A stretch of DNA of 64,000 nt from JBBTQS01 sp964627055. GTDB lineage: Bacteria > Patescibacteriota > Patescibacteriia > Magasanikbacterales > JBBTQS01. Of the stretch, positions 43,433 to 52,622 are shown piece by piece. The notes beneath the pieces were generated by a model that was not told where the DNA came from, searched no databases, and saw only the letters and a program-made list of their open reading frames with translations. The stretch is from positions 15,862 to 79,861 of the forward strand of contig CAZVGV010000004.1 in assembly GCA_964627055.1 (NCBI GenBank). The letters run 5' to 3'. The stretch's first letter is position 1, and each line of letters opens with the position of its first letter. Position numbers and translations under genes: made by a program.

Positions 43433-44839
43433 ATGACCAAAATGCGAGAATTATTTTATTGGATTATAAGTCCTCAGTCAGAGGATGAAGACGTTGCCCG
43501 GCGCGAATACATTTTAAATATACTTTTAGTATCTTGCGCGGTTTTGTTTTTTGTCACGTTTTTATTCTCCGTCTTTCAATATTTCACATTAGCGCACTAT
43601 AGGGGGACATACCCCGTCTTTTTTCTTGGTGCTCTTTTGGTATTCGGGTTTCTGCATAGACTCTCAAAAACAAACAGATCAAAGTTAGCGTCATATATTT
43701 TTCTAAGTTTCTTTTTCATCCTACCAACATACGCGATATTTCACTGGGGAGCGGATGTAGTAGCGGGACTTCTATTTTTCGTACTGGTTATTATCATGTC
43801 GGGCATCTTGCTCGGAAGCAGGGTTGCTTTCGGAGTTACGGTTCTTTCATCTTTCTTGATCACACTAGTTGCCTATTTACACACCAACGAGATCATTAAT
43901 CCGATATCGTATTGGAAGGCCGAAAAGTTTAAAGTAAGCGATACGCTGGTAGTTTCAATTATTTTTCTTATCATTGCTGCGGTTTCTTGGCTTTCAAATC
44001 GTGAAATCCAAAAATCATTATCAAGAGTAAGGGATTCTAAAGAGGAACTCAAAAAGGAGCGCGACTCATTAGAAATTAAAGTTGAAGCGCGCACAAAAGA
44101 ATTAAAGGAAGTCCAGGCGGAGAAAATGGCTCAGCTTTATCGCTTCGCTGAATTCGGGAGAATCTCATCCGGGCTTTTCCATGATCTTATTAATCCTCTC
44201 AACGCGGTATCGCTTAACCTAGGAAAGACAGATGGCACAGCAGAGGAAACAAAACAGTATGTAGGTAATGCAGTACGGGCCGCAAAGAAGTTGGAAGATT
44301 TGGTAGTTGCGGTACGCAAGCAATTGGCGAGAGAAGAAACAAAAGCTCTATTTTTAGTTGAGGAGGAGATTAGGCATGTCATCGAAGTACTTTCCCATAA
44401 GGCGCAACATGCTAATGTCGATCTGCGATTCGTGCCGAGAATCAATATCCAAATGTTTGGCGATGCGATAAAATTTAATCAGGTTGTGCTCAATCTCGTT
44501 GCCAACGGCATTGATGCGTGCACGCCACCTACGGGTGAAATGGTACCAGTAAGTCCGGCGGATCGGTGGGTACAAGTATCCCTGATAGAAGATCCGGAAA
44601 CGATGATTATGCTCGTCGAAGATAACGGTATCGGAATACCGGAGCATCATATGGATAAAATCTTCGAACCATTTTTTACTACAAAAATAAACGGGCAAGG
44701 AATCGGTATCGGCCTTTCAATGGCTAGAAGAATTGTAGAAAAAGACTTTGGAGGCTCACTCGTGGCCACTAGCGATGCCGGTAGAGGATCATCCTTTAGA
44801 GTATCTCTGCCTATGCGTAAAAAAGAATATGCAACATAA
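43433..44839 (+). CDS. Multi-pass membrane sensor histidine kinase
   Basis: 468 residues. Six hydrophobic helices (about 29-51, 61-75, 86-104, 107-128, 131-150, 171-188) with very short loops form an intramembrane-type sensor. A coiled coil (190-235) leads to the H-box FGRISSGLFHDLINPLN with His250. The ATPase has N-box LVANGIDAC, G1 VEDNGIGIP, F-box FEPFFTTK and G2 GIGIGLSMARRIVEK. A sensor without an extracellular domain is typical of kinases that detect lipophilic ligands. Its stop overlaps the isoprenoid-synthase start by 11 nt, so the two are translationally coupled. Confidence 0.92.
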   Translation: MTKMRELFYWIISPQSEDEDVARREYILNILLVSCAVLFFVTFLFSVFQYFTLAHYRGTYPVFFLGALLVFGFLHRLSKTNRSKLASYIFLSFFFILPTYAIFHWGADVVAGLLFFVLVIIMSGILLGSRVAFGVTVLSSFLITLVAYLHTNEIINPISYWKAEKFKVSDTLVVSIIFLIIAAVSWLSNREIQKSLSRVRDSKEELKKERDSLEIKVEARTKELKEVQAEKMAQLYRFAEFGRISSGLFHDLINPLNAVSLNLGKTDGTAEETKQYVGNAVRAAKKLEDLVVAVRKQLAREETKALFLVEEEIRHVIEVLSHKAQHANVDLRFVPRINIQMFGDAIKFNQVVLNLVANGIDACTPPTGEMVPVSPADRWVQVSLIEDPETMIMLVEDNGIGIPEHHMDKIFEPFFTTKINGQGIGIGLSMARRIVEKDFGGSLVATSDAGRGSSFRVSLPMRKKEYAT

Positions 44840-46211
44840 TCAAATTACCAACGATCTACTAGAGTTTATTTCAAGCATGGAATCCGACAAGAATGTCGGT
44901 GGAATAAAACTCGCGCGTACTATAAAACGCCTTACTGAGATGGAAATCGACGAGGGTGGCCCTTACTCTTTTGAACCAAAACAGGGGGCAAATGATATTG
45001 GACTTAATTTGGCTATTGCCTGCTTCCTTGCGTTGCAGGATATACGCTTGCCTAAGCTCGATGCATTTTTAGAAAAGAAAATCTCCAATGCTGTAGAACC
45101 ATTCGATAGTGCAATCGACGATAAAACAGTCCGTGATCTGATTGGGAAATATAGAACCCTTATTGAAAACGTTGGCAAAGAAGAATCGGCCGAACGTCCA
45201 ATCGCCTATGACGAAAATGAGCAACGCATAATGAACATGATACGAAAAAAGCTTGACGATCGCTTCTCTAACTTTTCTCCAGAGTTGCGAGAGCGGGCCA
45301 AGTTAGCGGTTGAAAAAACTATCCGCGGCAATCGGGATAAGCAAATGTCGCTGATGGCTTATTACACAAAAGCCTCACTCGGAAAAAGCGGGGAAACTAT
45401 CCCGGATGAACTGGTTGCTGATATAGGGCTTGCCAATATTTTCTTCTGGGCAGCTTTCATAATCTATGATGACTTTTGGGATCGGGACGAAGCAGCCGAT
45501 CCACGTCTGCTGCCGATCGCAAATATTTTTGCTCGTCACTACATAGACTTTTTTATTGCTCTGCCTGAGGACAGAGAATTCCGTCCGTTTTTTCATGACC
45601 TAATGGATAAGCTAGATGGTTCAAATGCCTGGGAGATTGAAAATTGTCGTACCAAAGTCGAAGGAAATACTTTTTATATTCCAGCCAACTTGCCTAACTT
45701 CGGGGACTATGAAAATAAATATCGTCCTGCATCGGGGCACATCCTTTCCTCAGTTGCCATACTTACGCAATTCGGCAAAGAACTCAAAACAGAAGATTGG
45801 GGAAATATAATATCGTACTTTAAGCACTACCTGATTGCGATGCAATTAAACGATGATGCTCACGACTGGGAAGAAGATCTGCAACGTGGTCATCTGAGCA
45901 CGGTAGTAACACTTCTTCTCGATGACCTTAAAAAGAATGGGTGGGCAAAGCAGACCATCGACTTGAACGCAGATCTTCCAGAGATTAAGAAAATATTCTG
46001 GTTCACGACAATGCCTCGATATGTGAAAATTGTCCTAACTCAAACAGACGCATCACTGAAGGCGCTTCGAGCAATCTCCATAATAGAAGACCGGGCACCT
46101 CTTGAGCGGATCATTACGACGACAGAAAACGTGGCCCGGCAAGCAGAAAGAGAGAGCACCGATTCCGAAGCCCTGCTTAAAGAGTACGCAGGAACCCCAC
46201 AAACGACTTAA
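44829..46211 (+). CDS. Class I isoprenoid synthase-like protein
   Basis: 460 residues from the ATG at 44829. The C-terminal half is an all-helical isoprenoid-synthase fold: an Asp-rich motif YDDFWDRDE (residues 213-221) and a second acidic motif NDDAHDWEEDLQRG (341-354) are placed like the two metal-binding motifs of trans-prenyltransferases and terpene synthases. The N-terminal 100 residues (EMEIDEGGPYSFEP, DIGLNLAIACFL) recall the repeat helices of cyclase beta domains. The start overlaps the kinase gene, which links it to signalling. Substrate unknown; prenyl transfer to a peptide, or making a diffusible terpenoid, are both possible. Confidence 0.75.
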   Translation: MQHNQITNDLLEFISSMESDKNVGGIKLARTIKRLTEMEIDEGGPYSFEPKQGANDIGLNLAIACFLALQDIRLPKLDAFLEKKISNAVEPFDSAIDDKTVRDLIGKYRTLIENVGKEESAERPIAYDENEQRIMNMIRKKLDDRFSNFSPELRERAKLAVEKTIRGNRDKQMSLMAYYTKASLGKSGETIPDELVADIGLANIFFWAAFIIYDDFWDRDEAADPRLLPIANIFARHYIDFFIALPEDREFRPFFHDLMDKLDGSNAWEIENCRTKVEGNTFYIPANLPNFGDYENKYRPASGHILSSVAILTQFGKELKTEDWGNIISYFKHYLIAMQLNDDAHDWEEDLQRGHLSTVVTLLLDDLKKNGWAKQTIDLNADLPEIKKIFWFTTMPRYVKIVLTQTDASLKALRAISIIEDRAPLERIITTTENVARQAERESTDSEALLKEYAGTPQTT

Positions 46212-46237
46212 AAGGGCCCTACAAGGCCCTTTTATAA
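46212..46237 (+). terminator. Terminator of the kinase-isoprenoid unit
   Basis: AAAAGGGCC pairs with GGCCCTTTT around CTACAA, ending in TAT. The next 106 nt to the convergent gene hold no ORF. Confidence 0.8.
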
Positions 46238-46343
46238 CGCCGTATTTGCCCTTATTTGCCCGTGTAGCGCGTTTTGCCTCACGATGCCAGGGAAACCACC
46301 TTACTAAGCAAACTTTATCTTTTCTTTAGAATTTCTTTACTTT

Positions 46344-46709
46344 TTAATCTACGTGTAGGTACAGCTTCCTCTCTCGAATTTTTGATGCTTCCGCAAGAGC
46401 AGAAGCGATTTCTTCTAAATGCAAACGGATCATCTCATTGGGTATATGCATCGTATCGTAGCCGTTTTTGTGAGAATAATATCCTCGGCTTAGGTCTGCT
46501 ACAATCTGTTCCGGATTAGTAAGATGTTGGATGCCATCAATCTCAACATTGATCTTTGCTTTCGGAAGAGCTAAATCAATATGCTTGTGCCCATCATTCA
46601 CCTCTACCAAAACACGTATCCCTTTTGCTTCGATTGCAGCTTTTAAATCACCGGCTTCTTTCGTCGGAGCTCTGTACTTTTTAATAATGCTTAATGTTTG
46701 TTCTTGCAT
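46344..46709 (-). CDS. DUF559/Vsr-like PD-(D/E)XK protein
   Basis: 121 residues. The segment HKHIDLALPKAKINVEIDGIQHL has the D ... ExxxxxH pattern of DUF559/Vsr-like endonucleases, followed by DLSRGYYSHKNGYDTMHIPNEMI (R, Y and N positions conserved in the family). It starts 4 nt after the preceding gene and is the last gene of the six-gene minus-strand operon. It probably acts with the upstream nucleases. Confidence 0.7.
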   Translation of the reverse strand: MQEQTLSIIKKYRAPTKEAGDLKAAIEAKGIRVLVEVNDGHKHIDLALPKAKINVEIDGIQHLTNPEQIVADLSRGYYSHKNGYDTMHIPNEMIRLHLEEIASALAEASKIRERKLYLHVD

Positions 46710-46713
46710 ATTT

Positions 46714-47466
46714 TTATTTCAACGCTTTTCGCGATTCGTAATATGAACAAAAATCACATTCCGGGTTGCTCTCCGGAACCATATCGTTGTTGAGGTATTT
46801 GTGAGCATCCACAATTGCTTGCTCGACCCATGAGTCGTCTCCGGTGTAGGGGATGAGTGTGATATCAAAATCAAGCTTAGCATCAAATGCTTCACGATCA
46901 GACTTACCGTTGCAGTAGACGAAATACCCAGTGCTAGAAACCTTCAAACCGTTACGTCGGAGTAGCCATTGGTATATCTCCATCTGACGCTTATATCCGA
47001 TCTGCCATTCTTTATTGAGCTCGGTGATATCCTCGGCTTTGGAAGTCGCCTTGTAGTCGACGACAATATATTCACCATCAGGACTCTGCCAGAGATCATC
47101 AATCGCGCCGAACACTAAAAAATTTGTCGCCGCATGTAGATGCTGGATGCCAGTAAAATTATGCCGCCATTTTTCTAACTGCTCGTGAGGTATCGGCCGC
47201 GCATCAACCCCGTACTTTTCAATAAGAGGATGCTTCGTACCATTGGCGCGATGGATATCGAACTCGGCTTTTAAGAGATGATCGACTGCAGAGTTCAAAG
47301 CGAAAGGAAAGCCCGGCGGACGGCCGACGCCTAGTCTGCGATCGTAATAGAAACAACGAGGACATTCCAATGAGAGATCAATTTTTGAGCGCGACAATTT
47401 AAAAGGTTCCGATGACTTCGGATCATATAAGCCTTTAACTCGTTGTGATGTATAGTATTCGGACAT
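46714..47466 (-). CDS. Cas4/RecB-like PD-(D/E)XK nuclease with four-Cys cluster
   Basis: 250 residues. N-terminal LECPRCFYYDRRLG and C-terminal NPECDFCSYYESR supply four cysteines, likely for an iron-sulfur cluster as in Cas4/AddB. The nuclease core is FGAIDDLWQSPDG and YIVVDYKATSK (D ... DxK). It lies 7 nt after the PHP/SMC-like gene. In context it could process DNA ends held by that ATPase. There is no CRISPR array in the window. Confidence 0.82.
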   Translation of the reverse strand: MSEYYTSQRVKGLYDPKSSEPFKLSRSKIDLSLECPRCFYYDRRLGVGRPPGFPFALNSAVDHLLKAEFDIHRANGTKHPLIEKYGVDARPIPHEQLEKWRHNFTGIQHLHAATNFLVFGAIDDLWQSPDGEYIVVDYKATSKAEDITELNKEWQIGYKRQMEIYQWLLRRNGLKVSSTGYFVYCNGKSDREAFDAKLDFDITLIPYTGDDSWVEQAIVDAHKYLNNDMVPESNPECDFCSYYESRKALK

Positions 47467-47473
47467 AAATTAA

Positions 47474-50263
47474 TTAAAAGCCGTATTTTTCTTTTCTTAA
47501 CTTAAAGGCATCTTTGCCACCCTCAGTAACCAAGGTAATTTCTTCCTTGATTGCTTGTTTATCAATTGCACCCACATCTTTAACTGTGCCACGAGTTTGA
47601 TCTCCAGCTTTTACATAGTCGCAACAGACGACAAGTTCGGCGTCGCCATTTACAACAAAGTTCGCGCTATGGCTCGCAAAGATAAGTTGGCGTTTGCTTT
47701 TGGCTTTCCAGATCTGCTGAACGATATCCGGACTCATCTTGCTATCAATGTCGTCCTCTGGCTGGTCAATAATAAGAGGCGCGCCATACTGATTAAGTAG
47801 CACGGTAAGTAAGGCTGTGGCTTGCTGACCAGCCGATGCTTCGGCGAACTCGATATACTCGCTCGTGTCCTTATTCGTGCAATAAGAAAACTTGGGATTA
47901 AACTCAAGCTCGGCAACTGAAAGCTCAATCCATTTTCCAGAGTCGAAGCTGGTCGCAATTCTTGTACGCTCATTTTCGATAAAGCCGCACTTGTTGAGAA
48001 TAGGGGTATCAGGCATCCCATCCGGGCCCTCTGTAGAGTGCAGAGCAAGTTTTTCAAGCTCTGCAAGAATGCCGTTCCATTCAGCTATTGGATCTGTTGC
48101 TTTTACAATTGACTGGCAGATTTTCTCGATCTTCTCTTCTTTGATGTTCATGCTGGCAAATGCTGTCTTAAACTTTTGGGTCAAAGCATTTGTATCAAGA
48201 CTGCTTTTAATATCTGCCTTGATTAGTCCACCGGAAAGCGTAGTGAATTGAACGCATTGCGTTTCGAGAGCACTGACTTTTTGTGAGTGTAGTTCGTCCC
48301 ACTTCTTTCGAAGTTCCTTATATGTTTTTTCCGGATCACCCAGAGCTGTGACAGCATTGCGCTTCTCTGTTTGAGATTTTTTCAATATACCAATTCGTTT
48401 TTCGATTGCCTGAATTTGATCAAGTTGCTGCTGGTTGACCTTCGCCGTGGCTTTTGCAGCCTCGTATTTTTTATCAAACGCCGCCTTGAGTTTCTCCCAT
48501 GATTTAATCTCGTCATTGATGGCCTTGAGCGATGCGGGTTTAAAGAGGTTTGACAGTGCGGTAACACCGGCTTCTACCTCGCTAAACTTGGAAGCATATT
48601 TTGCTTGGATGTTACCGATAAGGACTTTATTTTCTAGCTCAACCTCATCTTCTTCACCTTTTTCACTTTCGAGTGTTTTTGCGAGAGTATCAACGTGCTC
48701 CTGTGTGGTCTCGAGTTCGTTCTTGAGATTTTCTATAATAGCTTCCTCGTTGTCGTATTTTGCTTTTTGGTCGATAGTCTTCTGATCTTCCTCCGAAAGA
48801 CCCTTCAGGCTTTTTCTCAAGCCGGTCAATTGCTCGGTGAGCGACGCAATCTCAACTGCGTTTTTTTCAATCTCGGTTTCGATTTCTTTCTTACGGATCA
48901 AATCTCCATAAGATGATCGAATCTTTGCCTCCGTGTCACGAATTTCTGATCGGACACGGTCTAGCTCCTGCTTAATAGGAAGCTCAACAAAACGCTTAAG
49001 CTCGTCAATGCGATCTCCAACACGACTGAGTTGTTTCTGGCTATACGCCTGGATAGGAAGTAAATTTCTTATTTGCTGTTCAGTAGCTGCTGTGAAATCT
49101 CCATCACCGATTTTCAGTAGGATTTCCTGCTTCTTTGAGTTTCGCTTCACGATGTGCCTCACGTCATTCAATAGAAACGTAACGTGGACTTCGCCATCAA
49201 AGTCTTGGAGCGTATTTTTAATTAGATTTTTTCGTTTGTTCTGTACGGAGTCATCTTCTTCGCTTTCGACTGGCTGGTCGCACAACCCCCAGCGGAGATA
49301 TTCAAGAATTGTAGACTTGCCGGTGCCACGACCGCCAATGATGGCATTGTATTGCTGGTTAAGATCAAGTGACACGTTACCGAGAAATTTGGAACTGGAG
49401 ACGCTAATAGAGGTGATCCAGATATTTGGCAATTGTGGTTCGTCTTGAGATAGTCGAGACTCTCTTGCCAGGCATGCCTGTCTCAATGCTTCCGCAGTCG
49501 GCTCAGACCATTTAACCCAAGTGGTGTGCTTGCCTAGATCATCGTGGTTTCTTTTGCGGTTATCAGAGGTCTGGAATACACCAATTGCTTTAAATCCGTA
49601 GTCTCGATTTTTGCCTTCTATGATAGAAATGTTGCCAGTCCCAAAATTAGAAACTGGGCCATCGGTATACCCACCGACGCACGGCATGGTCTTATAGAAA
49701 TTTCCGAAGCCAGAACGCAACATCGTTCCATGACCAGTCTCGCTCACATTTGGCAGAACGATAAATCTACCCTTTAAATGTTCATGGCTGCTTAACTTTT
49801 CGTAAAGATCAGAAAGGTCGCTTATTACATTTTGTGGTACTCGCTGTATCGTTGCGTGTTTTGCATCTGCAGAGGGAGCGGGAGAGATTGCAAGAACAGT
49901 AAGAACACTCTGTAATAAGTTTTCCGGAAAGTTTGCGTCCAAAAGTAAGATCACCTGGCAAGCTGGAGCGGTTAAAGTAAGCTCGATGCCGGGGAATACA
50001 ACAATTCTCTTGTCCTCAGGAACTGGTTGACCCGTATCATCTAATTCATCTTGAGCAGCCTTTTTTATGAATGGAAAAAAAGCGAAATCATGATGATCCG
50101 TAATTGCAATTGCTCCCAGGCCTTTCTGTCGACAAGCTAGAATCAGCTCTTCGGCATATGTTTTTCGTTCTGCGTCAGTAACAGCCTCGCCACCACTCCA
50201 TCGAGCGTCTCGCGGCGTGTGTACCTGGAAATCAGATTTGTAGAAGTGTGCGCCTTTGTCCAT
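47474..50263 (-). CDS. PHP-domain/SMC-like ATPase (TrlF-like)
   Basis: 929 residues from the ATG at 50263, 7 nt after the res stop; a longer frame from 50377 runs into res and was rejected. N-terminal PHP phosphoesterase motifs are YKSDFQVHTPRD and AIAITDHHDFAFF. An SMC/Rad50-like ATPase follows with Walker A IIGGRGTGKSTILEY near residue 310, two long coiled-coil arms (about 430-690) and C-terminal ABC signature ASAGQQATALL with Walker B PLIIDQPEDDID. This architecture is seen in putative defence ATPases; the PHP part may cut DNA or RNA. The role here is inferred from the operon. Confidence 0.85.
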   Translation of the reverse strand: MDKGAHFYKSDFQVHTPRDARWSGGEAVTDAERKTYAEELILACRQKGLGAIAITDHHDFAFFPFIKKAAQDELDDTGQPVPEDKRIVVFPGIELTLTAPACQVILLLDANFPENLLQSVLTVLAISPAPSADAKHATIQRVPQNVISDLSDLYEKLSSHEHLKGRFIVLPNVSETGHGTMLRSGFGNFYKTMPCVGGYTDGPVSNFGTGNISIIEGKNRDYGFKAIGVFQTSDNRKRNHDDLGKHTTWVKWSEPTAEALRQACLARESRLSQDEPQLPNIWITSISVSSSKFLGNVSLDLNQQYNAIIGGRGTGKSTILEYLRWGLCDQPVESEEDDSVQNKRKNLIKNTLQDFDGEVHVTFLLNDVRHIVKRNSKKQEILLKIGDGDFTAATEQQIRNLLPIQAYSQKQLSRVGDRIDELKRFVELPIKQELDRVRSEIRDTEAKIRSSYGDLIRKKEIETEIEKNAVEIASLTEQLTGLRKSLKGLSEEDQKTIDQKAKYDNEEAIIENLKNELETTQEHVDTLAKTLESEKGEEDEVELENKVLIGNIQAKYASKFSEVEAGVTALSNLFKPASLKAINDEIKSWEKLKAAFDKKYEAAKATAKVNQQQLDQIQAIEKRIGILKKSQTEKRNAVTALGDPEKTYKELRKKWDELHSQKVSALETQCVQFTTLSGGLIKADIKSSLDTNALTQKFKTAFASMNIKEEKIEKICQSIVKATDPIAEWNGILAELEKLALHSTEGPDGMPDTPILNKCGFIENERTRIATSFDSGKWIELSVAELEFNPKFSYCTNKDTSEYIEFAEASAGQQATALLTVLLNQYGAPLIIDQPEDDIDSKMSPDIVQQIWKAKSKRQLIFASHSANFVVNGDAELVVCCDYVKAGDQTRGTVKDVGAIDKQAIKEEITLVTEGGKDAFKLRKEKYGF

Positions 50264-50270
50264 AAAATTA

Positions 50271-52622
50271 TCATGCTTTAAGTACCAACGGCTCCCAATC
50301 GCTCCAGTCTCCGCGCTCAGACTTTTCCCAATTGTAGGTATTTTTGTCGTTGATGTGCCATGTGCTATTTCTTTCAATCACTACACCTCCAAAAATCTTT
50401 TTACCTTTTTGGCCGGAGAGATATTTTTGCAAAGCTTCTGCTTTTGCCTTGGTATAAGTTTTTCCGTCGCGATCACCGCTGTCTTTAACCTCAAACATTC
50501 CAATTCGTCCATCTGTAAGTCTCACCAGATAGTCGGGGTAGAACGTATTAATACCCCCGGCATATTCGTATTTGATACCAAAGTAGTCCTGTTTGTTTTC
50601 GCCATTTTTCCACCACCAATCTATCTCCGAGGAATGGTCATTGAGGAATGCTTCGAACTCTCGCTCTGGTTTAGAGCGATCTGTGTTGAGATAGGAAGGA
50701 TCGTAAGAGTATTTCTTGGTTCTAACCAACTCATCTGCATACTCGTTAAAGAAAAGCTCTGGTGGTAGTTCAAAGGCATATCGCTGTTCGCTCTCTTCAA
50801 TACGCTTGCGGACTTCGCGCTCTTTAACTGTTTTGTATCGATCAATGGCAGTTGTGAGGACGTGTTCAAAATGGGTGCGATTTTTGTCGTGCAGGAAAAT
50901 CCGCTGAACCATTAGCAGATCATCATCGCCCCAGCTTTCTGATCCGAGCACAGCCCGGAACCAAATATAGACTGCAGTTTTTACAGTCGGCACTGAACGC
51001 TTTACATTTTTGAATGGCCCTAAATTATTTTTTAGAGTCTGTTCAAAAAAGACCATTAACTCGTCAGCTGCAACTTGAAGTTTGGCGAACGCATCAATAT
51101 CGAGCTTGCCAGCGAGATTATCAAAACTCTTGGTGTCTAAATGCTTGTCGGCAATAAGTTCCTGTTGGTATTTTTTGATATCTAGATCAACACCCTTTCC
51201 TTCAACAGCTTTGACGTTTTCGCTGGTGCGAGCACCACGAGAAGTCCCGAAATATTTATCTGCAGTTTCCTCAAAGACTTCATGGAAGCTGGAAGTGATA
51301 TCACCGTAATCAGCACGAGCCTTATAATAGGACTCCAGCTTAATCGGCTTATAATCACTGATGCGCGCGGCGCGCAGATGCTTGATAATGTTGGGATTGT
51401 ATTCTTCTTTCTTTACCTCAATCGATTTAAGATTGGTATAAATGTATCCACGGTTGAGCAATTCGTTGGCATAGTGACGCTGTTCCGGCATTCGCAAAAT
51501 ACGGCCGACAGTTTGGATCTCGAACGGAATGCTGTGAGTTTCCCTGAATTTTACAAGGATGTGAGCTCGTGGACAGTCCCAGCCAGTGTCGATGGCCTGT
51601 TTAAATATAAGAAATTCGATCTCATTGTCGGGTTCGGCAATCCAATCAATGAGTTCGGATTTTTGTTCGGCAAGCCATACTGCCAATTTTCCGTTACCAG
51701 TTTTTCCTTTGCGCTCAGTGATATTCTTTTCTTTTAAGAATTTCTTTACCGCATCTATTTTTTGTTCACCAGCTTCAGCTGTAGGGATTTGCACCAAGAC
51801 TAGGGGATTAATTTTTGATCCTTCTTTCTCAAATGCCTTTTTAAGCTCCAAGCGTTTGCGGTAAGCCGCTTCAAGTACAGCTTGTTGGGAGTCTTCTTCG
51901 GAAGCGGCAATCTTTCCTATGTCTTCGTTGATGATCAATTCTTTTTTGATCATGCCCTCATCGATCACATCCTTTGGCTCTACAATGACATAACCGGCCC
52001 CGCCTCTAGCCAGCTCCTGAGTGAAAGATACTTCTTGCTGTGGCCGACGTGGAGTCGCGCTCATTTCAAGAACTAGGTCAGCGCCGAAAAGATCACGGAG
52101 CTCGTTTGCACGGGCCGTATCTGCGCTGACGTGACTTTCGTCGATAATAAGGATTATTTTGCGTTGCTCTCTGGTCTTTTCGAGCACGTCCCGGAAGTTG
52201 AGCTTTTCACCTTCTTTCATTACCAAGTTTTTCCACTCTCCGGATTCCCGATCTTTTGTTCGAAGTTTTTCCCAGTTTGATACAACTACTTCGTTTTGTA
52301 CGATGCGTTCACGACCACCACTAAAAGCATCCTCCACAAGTGTGACTCTAGGAAAGCCAGCAAAAATTCTTTCAAGTGAGTGCTTGCTCTGAAGATGAAG
52401 TTCACCCTTACCGATGCTCATCCATACAAAGCAAAGATCATCCTGAGGAAGTTCTTTAATAAGTCCTTCAATAAATTTAGCCATCATCACGGTCTTACCG
52501 CTTCCAGTAGGTGCTTGAAAGACACAGACTTCGCCGGGCCCGTCATACGCCAAAAGTTTGATCGCTGTTTCGATCAGTTGACCAACTGCTTTCTCTTGAT
52601 AGGGTTTAAGATCAATACTCAT
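50271..52622 (-). CDS. Type III restriction enzyme Res subunit
   Basis: 783 residues. The helicase core has APTGSGKTVMMAKF (Walker A), IIDESHVSAD (DEAH-like box), LEMSATPRRP (motif III) and TVGRILRMPEQRHY (motif VI). Near the C-terminus YPDYLVRLTDGRIGMFEVKD gives the PD-(D/E)XK nuclease. It starts within the mod gene (11-nt overlap), as in other type III systems. With Mod it would translocate on and cut unmodified DNA. Confidence 0.9.
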   Translation of the reverse strand: MSIDLKPYQEKAVGQLIETAIKLLAYDGPGEVCVFQAPTGSGKTVMMAKFIEGLIKELPQDDLCFVWMSIGKGELHLQSKHSLERIFAGFPRVTLVEDAFSGGRERIVQNEVVVSNWEKLRTKDRESGEWKNLVMKEGEKLNFRDVLEKTREQRKIILIIDESHVSADTARANELRDLFGADLVLEMSATPRRPQQEVSFTQELARGGAGYVIVEPKDVIDEGMIKKELIINEDIGKIAASEEDSQQAVLEAAYRKRLELKKAFEKEGSKINPLVLVQIPTAEAGEQKIDAVKKFLKEKNITERKGKTGNGKLAVWLAEQKSELIDWIAEPDNEIEFLIFKQAIDTGWDCPRAHILVKFRETHSIPFEIQTVGRILRMPEQRHYANELLNRGYIYTNLKSIEVKKEEYNPNIIKHLRAARISDYKPIKLESYYKARADYGDITSSFHEVFEETADKYFGTSRGARTSENVKAVEGKGVDLDIKKYQQELIADKHLDTKSFDNLAGKLDIDAFAKLQVAADELMVFFEQTLKNNLGPFKNVKRSVPTVKTAVYIWFRAVLGSESWGDDDLLMVQRIFLHDKNRTHFEHVLTTAIDRYKTVKEREVRKRIEESEQRYAFELPPELFFNEYADELVRTKKYSYDPSYLNTDRSKPEREFEAFLNDHSSEIDWWWKNGENKQDYFGIKYEYAGGINTFYPDYLVRLTDGRIGMFEVKDSGDRDGKTYTKAKAEALQKYLSGQKGKKIFGGVVIERNSTWHINDKNTYNWEKSERGDWSDWEPLVLKA

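Noticed and set aside
46714..47466. Cas4 gene as part of a CRISPR system
   Set aside because: The nuclease is Cas4-like, but there is no repeat-spacer array and no cas1, cas2 or effector in the window.
47474..50377. Longer start at 50377 for the PHP/SMC-like protein
   Set aside because: The extra 38 residues overlap res in another frame; the ATG at 50263 lies 7 nt after the res stop and directly precedes the conserved PHP start.
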